Assembly (NCBI GenBank): GCA_004335635.1
Contig: QAXH01006310.1
Coordinates: 46,388 to 57,848, forward strand
Source of the DNA: Chloromonas sp. AAM2
Taxonomy: Eukaryota; Chlorophyta; Chlorophyceae; Chlamydomonadales; Chlamydomonadaceae
Direction: 5' to 3'
Length of the DNA stretch: 11,461 nucleotides
Shown here: one piece after another, positions 6,906-11,461 of the stretch
Numbering within the stretch: position 1 is the stretch's first letter
How the letters are laid out: each line of letters opens with the position of its first letter
Translations under genes and position numbers: made by a program
The notes under the pieces: model-generated
Told to the model about the DNA's origin: nothing
Database searches by the model: none
What the model saw: only the letters and a program-made list of their open reading frames with translations

Positions 6906-9900
6906 ATGCTTAGGCAGTTCTGCAGGCGGTTGGCGTCATCTTCCATCCGGGCAATGCACACGCCACAGCCTGCAATGCTTCATACACCAGCCTGGAGCCT
7001 CACTTACGATGTGCCTGGCGAGCCTGTGGACGTTTTGAAGCTGACACAAACGCATGCACCAGCACTGCAGCCAGAGCAGATCCGGGTCCAGATGTTGAGG
7101 GTGAGCACCTTGCATAGGCCACACCTGATGATCTCCTTAACCCTCGTGATAAATGCAATCTAATGATATCCTTAACCTTCGTGGCAAACACACTCTGGTG
7201 GTAGATATGCTATGCTTTCCGTATACCGCCACATCACAGGTAAAATGTTTTTCTTTTGTTTTTTTTTGTTATCTTAGATAAGCATCAAAAGTAGTTCAGC
7301 AGCATAGCTACGCCACCACTATGACGTTCCTGATTCCGCGCTTGCGACAGCCGTTGTTGTATCAGCTATCAGCAAGCTGAGTCTGGTTGCGCCATGGTTC
7401 ACCTGATTGACCCGCTCACTGTGCTCAAGGGCCCACCTGAGCCCTGCGACATGACCTCTTCACTGCACCTCCTTCAATTCAAAAGTTTTTGCACATATCG
7501 TGTCTGCCCTGCCTCCACCGCTGTCACAGCTCAGTCCTCCTATCTTTGTGCCATGCTTGGCAGGCGCCCATCAATCCGTCGGACATCAACACATGCCAGG
7601 GCAAGTACCCCATCAAGCCTGACTTGCCGGGGGGAGTGCCAGGGCATGAGGGCGTGGGCGCAGTCACTGAAGTTGGCGCCACGGTGCGTTACATGGACAG
7701 ATGGGGCATGCAGGGATGAGTATGGTGACTAATCAGCGTGGTGGCATGCAGCAGCTACTCTTTGGCATGCAGGATGCCGTGTCGTACATGGCTTGACACG
7801 TGAACCAGTGCCCTTGGGCTTACCCAGCAACATACGCAAGAGCGTGAAACACGAAACAGAGGGCTTGAAACTCTTGTTTGCATGCTATGCGCTTGATTGC
7901 TCCATGCTATAGAGTGAAAAAGCGTTTTCAATTTAAACTGACGTTTGATTGCCCCATGCTCTACTTTAAAAGCACACACACACACACACACGCACACGCA
8001 CAAACACTTGGGTAGGGCGGGGAGAAGGCACTTGCTGCAGCAGTTAAGAGTGAATACTTGACATTGCACAGTTGCATCTGGTTGGTGGCACACTGAGAAT
8101 TATTCGAACAGAGCTCCTGATGTAACACCCCCCCCCCACACACACACACACACATGCTTCACGTGCATCACATGCATCACATGCGCAGGTGCAGGGGTTA
8201 CAGGTGGGCGACGTGGTGGTACCGCTTGAGTCCGGGCAGGGCACATGGAGGCAGGCGGGCTGCTTTGCGGCCGCTGCATGGCATCCCGTGCCCCGGGGCC
8301 TGCCGCTGGACCAGGCAGCCACCCTGTGCATCAAGTGAGAACCACACTGCGTTGGGGGAAAACAGGAGAGGCAGTCCAGTGAGAACACACACACCGCATC
8401 CAGTCAGACCCACACGGCAAACTGTGTGACTGGTGTTGAGTTGAATCCCCTTTCCAGGCACGAGAGCCCATGTGGAGGCCAACCCGGCTGCAGAAGAACG
8501 GAGTTGGAAGCCTCTGGCTTTTGCACGCAATGATTTCATGATGGTCATGATGAAGGCAACATGCCCAACTCTGCAGTTTGCATCAATTGTCATTCCAGGT
8601 GCAGCCTTTCTTTTCTAGATCGCTGGCTGCTCTGTCACTACTTGCCGTCGCAGCCCTCCCACCGCGCTGGCCCTGTTGGAACACTTTGTGCCTCTGAAGC
8701 TGGGGGAGGTGGTAGTGCAGAACGGCGGCACAAGCGCAGTGGCACAGGTACGTGGGCCAATCACCTGGAGAGTGTATGGAGTGGGCGCTGGAAGGCCTGC
8801 TGGTATGAACTTGAGGCTTGCTTGCTCGCACATGGTACACGTTCCAACTGGTGGCATGTGAGTCCAGCATGGATGGTGACCGTGTGAGGCGCGGCAGTTC
8901 TGCCTAGCCTGGCAGAAGCACAGGCAAATCATAGGGCAACTGGGGTGTATTCAACACAGCTTCAGTAGTGTACGCTTAACGGCTGCATCCTGCTTCGCAC
9001 TGACTCTGTGAGCCATGAGTACTGTTATCGTGGGTTGAAGCTAACCTCGTTCACCAAGGAAAAGACATGTAATGTGCAAGTTCAGTATGCCATAGCTCCT
9101 GTCTGTCTGAGTGTATGGCTGTCTGTGTGTATTGCAATGCTGTTGGCGCTGATCACAACGGACTGCATTCAAGTAGGCAGTTCATCTTGGTAGCCTCTGG
9201 AAAATGGTCCGTAAAGAAGACATGGTCAAGACAACCATGCAAGCGATACTTGTACTGATTTTCGTCTGCAGACTGAGCACACATGTCAGACATGTCTCAC
9301 CTTTGGCAGACGATTCCCATCCACAAGCAGGTAGTCGCACTGGCCAGCGGGCAGCTCCCTGGCAGCATGTGCCATGGCCATCATGGTAGCCTGCAGATTG
9401 TTGACACTATTGATTGTAGTGTGGCCATGCCCTATTGATTGTAGTGTGGCCATGGAGGCCGTTTAGTAATTGTGCAACGGGCTGTGCACTCAACCGTGAT
9501 GGATGCGGCTGACTCCTTGCACTGGCCACGTGCTGCACTGTGCGTGGTCGCAGCTGGTGACTCAGATAGCACGCGCCAAGGGGCTCAAGACCGTCAGCGT
9601 GGTGCGTCCAAGGTGAGCACGAGGGAAACTTCAAAGGTTGCACACAGCACACAAACGTTCTTGAGTTTATCAATGCAAAAGGCCAGACTTGAAGTGACCT
9701 TCCAGAGCCAGGGGTGGCTCCATTGCAGAGGCAGTTTGAAGAAAGGCTTTTTGAGCTTTTTGAGAGGCTCAGCTGGCAAAGGACTGAAGTCACAGACTGC
9801 AGGTGACCTGCAGCCAGAGGCAGTCCAGTTGCATGAGTACAATGAGAATCAATTATCGGGAAGCTTCCAAACAACATGCCACACTTGCTGTGCCCTGCCC

Positions 9901-11117
9901 TGCGCTGCTCAGGCCTGATATGGACGCAACAGTCCAACGCTTGAAAGATCTGGGCGCTGACCTTGTAACCACAGACGAAAAACTGCGTGATGATCTCAGT
10001 AGGTGTGACATGTGTCATGGATACAATGTGTGAGTAATGATGTTAGAAGTAATAACAAATAATAAACCGTTGCGGGCGTTTACACTCTAGTGACGTTTCC
10101 CATGCCTGTCAAAACTCGGACAAGCACCTCCTGTTCATGCTGTGGCTTTGGCCAGGCAAGTCTGTTCTGCTTCTGCCAGCTTTTGAAGCCCCCTGATACC
10201 CGTCAAGGCAAGCCTCGTGGCCACAGAAGTGGAGACGAACTTCAGGTCCTCTTCCCGTTTCCCTTGACTTGCTGTAGCAGTGACAGGATAAGCCCTGACT
10301 GACCCATACACAACCACACACAGCTATACCCAGCCACAAAGACCGCGTTGTGCACCTCACTTGCATGCCATTGCAGAGGCTGCAGACCTGGGCCCGCCCC
10401 CACGGCTAGGCCTGAACTGCGTGGGTGGAGCGTCGGCCCTGGCGCTGTGCAAAGCCCTGGCGGAGGGGGGGACACTCGTCACATACGGTAAGAAGAACAG
10501 ATTGCCTGCTCACACACCCGGGCCTGACAGGCATCGGTTAACACAAGATCGGTTAACACTATTCGCTACGTTACTCTATGAGCTGCCTGTAGCTGCTTAA
10601 CTGGCCAGCGCGAGTCCCACACAATGTAGCCAATGTCCTCAGCCAGATAGCTGCATGTCACAATCTAATCACGCATGCCTCACAGCCAGCCTGCCTGAAC
10701 CTCAGCCTTGAACAGGCATGCCTTGATTTTATGTTGACCTGTGCCTTGGCTGCATGCCGATGTGCCCAGGCGGCATGTCCATGCAGCCCGTCACGGTGCC
10801 CACCTCGCTGCTCATCTTCAAGGACATCACCTTCAAGGGGTTCTGGCTCAGCGGCAGGTGCGACCAACCGCAAGGTTTTGTTCCGAAGAATACTTTCAGA
10901 ATCACCGGACGGGCCAGTTGCACTTGCTAGTAGGTTTCCTTTTCTCTCGACCCCAGACTGAAGGCCATGTGTTGAGCGCTGTTGTTGTTGGTAGGTCAAT
11001 GTCAAGTGGTCAAGTGTGATGTTGCCGCAGGTTTGCCCGCCAGCAGGGCATCTCTGAGCGCAAGGCAGTGCTGGACCGTCTGGCACAGCTCGTCATAGAC
11101 TCAAATTTACACACAAA
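6906..11117 (+). CDS. MECR: Mitochondrial 2-enoyl thioester reductase (MECR/Etr1 type), 9 exons, 3' end outside window
   Basis: Exons: 6906-7100, 7564-7683, 8189-8334, 8654-8747, 9554-9612, 9913-9998, 10377-10487, 10770-10857 and 11031 to about 11117. All joins are GT-AG and in frame (phases 0,0,2,0,2,1,1,2), giving 328 whole residues; the family is usually about 370, so about 45 are missing on the right. Family role: NADPH-dependent reduction of trans-2-enoyl-ACP in mitochondrial fatty acid synthesis. Seen: a basic, Ser-rich start ([15 protein letters not shown]) typical of mitochondrial targeting; [16 protein letters not shown] at 66-81, where Tyr80 aligns with the catalytic Tyr; the nucleotide-binding turn [10 protein letters not shown] at 176-185; VVRPR at 201-205, with the Arg expected for [13 protein letters not shown] at 244-251; and [14 protein letters not shown] near 287-300. 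The ATG at 6906 is chosen for the targeting peptide; in-frame ATGs at 6741 and 6780 are alternatives. The donor of exon 9 (GTGGGT at 11118) is inferred. Confidence 0.92.
7101..7563 (+). other. Intron 1 of the enoyl reductase gene (463 nt)
   Basis: Donor GTGAGC follows Met-Leu-Arg and the acceptor is CATGCTTGGCAG. It contains a T-rich tract (7246-7270) with a nine-T run, and CTCCTTAACCCTCGTG-like sequence that recurs about 36 nt later (7134 and 7170). Nothing else is recognised. An ATG-started open frame from 7394 runs into exon 2 in the wrong frame and is not used. Confidence 0.85.
7973..8002. repeat. CA dinucleotide microsatellite
   Basis: About 15 CA units with two CG interruptions towards the right. 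It lies in intron 2 of the reductase gene. Confidence 0.95.
8128..8154. repeat. C10 homopolymer joined to a CA microsatellite
   Basis: Ten C residues (8128-8137) are followed by a perfect CA tract to 8154. It lies about 35 nt before the splice acceptor of exon 3. Length calls in such a tract are error-prone in both sequencing and assembly. Confidence 0.95.
8335..8653 (+). other. Intron 3 of the enoyl reductase gene (319 nt)
   Basis: Donor GTGAGA after Cys-Ile and two bases of an Asn codon; acceptor TTGCCGTCGCAG. Phase 2. The join gives [14 protein letters not shown], matching the family's VNPLTAL segment. No repeat or RNA gene is seen inside. Confidence 0.85.
8748..9553 (+). other. Intron 4 of the enoyl reductase gene (806 nt)
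   Basis: The longest intron in the window, donor GTACGT and acceptor GTGGTCGCAG, phase 0. The flanking codons join as [15 protein letters not shown] without a gap relative to the family, so no exon is expected inside. It contains the 25-nt tandem duplication at 9407-9456 and a small palindrome ACATGTCAGACATGT near 9281-9295. It holds no gene I can recognise. Confidence 0.85.
9407..9456. repeat. 25-nt tandem duplication
   Basis: CTATTGATTGTAGTGTGGCCATG at 9407-9429 recurs identically at 9432-9454, a period of 25 nt with 23 identical bases. It sits in intron 4, about 100 nt before the acceptor. Two copies with no internal mismatch suggest a recent duplication. Confidence 0.95.
9999..10376 (+). 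other. Intron 6 of the enoyl reductase gene (378 nt)
   Basis: Donor GTAGGT after one base of a Lys codon; acceptor TGCCATTGCAG. Phase 1. An alternative donor GTGTGA 5 nt further right would break the frame with the next exon, so the first is preferred. No repeat or RNA gene is seen. Confidence 0.75.
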
Positions 11118-11461
11118 GTGGGTTGAACCAAAATGGGTTGTGTGGGTTGTGTGGGTTGACGGCACAGTCTGGGAACCAACTTAGCAAATAGTGATCTGAG
11201 CGGCCGATGGTATTGGTACCTGACGGCACATTCAGATCAATCTGATAATTGACACACGTCATCTATGGGTCTGGGGCACTCCAAATATGGTTACAAATTT
11301 CTGTTCTCGTCAATGGCGGCGTCACAGCTGCTGGGCAAAATAGGTGGGTAAAAAGACCAAAAACGAGACAAAATGTCGTCCAGACCTGCCATCCTGAGGT
11401 TGTTTGTGATACAGCACACATCCACGAACGCGCCTTGGTGTCGCGCACCTACTGGACAAGC
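11118..11461 (+). other. Start of intron 9 of the enoyl reductase gene, running off the window
   Basis: The exon 9 frame could read on to a TAG at 11182-11184, but from the GTGGGT at 11118 it becomes a Trp-Val repeat (WVVWVVWVDG) unlike the family. I therefore place a donor at 11118. The heptamer TGGGTTG occurs at 11119, 11134, 11143 and 11152. The family's C-terminal region is not visible in the rest, so the last exon should lie to the right. Confidence 0.55.

Larger units (their letters stand above)
7684..8188 (+). other. Intron 2 of the enoyl reductase gene (505 nt), microsatellite-rich
   Basis: It runs from the donor GTGCGT to the acceptor ATGCGCAG. It holds a CA microsatellite (7973-8002), a C10 run followed by a second CA tract (8128-8154), and three near-copies of a CATCACATG motif (about 8157-8184) that reach the acceptor. 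No conventional pyrimidine tract lies next to the acceptor; its place is taken by these CA/CATCACATG repeats. Confidence 0.85.

Noticed and set aside
7394..7732. An ATG-started 112-codon frame overlapping reductase exon 2.
   Set aside because: It reads exon 2 in the wrong frame; the other frame gives [16 protein letters not shown], a clear family match.
9271..9335. A possible extra exon in reductase intron 4, bounded by TCTGCAG and a GTAGTC donor.
   Set aside because: Exons 4 and 5 join without a gap relative to the family ([12 protein letters not shown]), so no extra residues are expected there.
11119..11158. TGGGTTG repeats as telomere-like DNA.
   Set aside because: Only four irregularly spaced copies occur, inside a gene, and the unit is not the TTTAGGG or TTTTAGGG type known for green algae and plants.

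Overview
The window looks like nuclear DNA of a flagellate green alga (Chlorophyta; the Chlamydomonas/Volvox side is the most natural guess). It holds two spliced genes with many short, phase-consistent exons and GT-AG introns of about 100-800 nt, many intronic microsatellites, and a candidate TGTAA-type poly(A) signal. One gene encodes an axonemal protein, so the lineage builds, or recently built, motile cilia. The species cannot be named from the sequence.

Layout. Positions 1-2710 hold no gene I can recognise. This stretch is repeat-rich: an ACTCGG hexamer array at the left edge, a degenerate GGGCAAA repeat, a 30-unit GTGGA/GTGCA pentamer array, and six copies of the octamer ATGTCTGG in strictly alternating orientation, the last pair being the base of a long foldback. 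One open frame (about 969-1201) may be a terminal exon of an unknown gene. The right part, about 2145-2710, is probably the 3' UTR of the next gene.

Positions 2711-6591 (minus strand) hold a complete eight-exon gene for a Rib72/EFHC1-type protein (628 aa, three DM10 domains plus a C-terminal EF-hand pair), a microtubule inner protein of ciliary doublets. All eight exons join in frame at consensus splice sites. Positions 6906-11117 and beyond (plus strand) hold nine exons (328 whole residues seen) of mitochondrial 2-enoyl thioester reductase (MECR/Etr1 type), the last step of each cycle of mitochondrial fatty acid synthesis; its final exon or exons lie beyond the right edge.

The two genes are transcribed divergently from start codons 314 bp apart, so a shared promoter region is likely. 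I see no functional link between a ciliary structural protein and a mitochondrial reductase beyond this arrangement. I found no RNA gene, no CRISPR array, no intact mobile element and no clear new biological system. The most curious non-coding structure is the alternating ATGTCTGG series with its foldback at 1422-1869.
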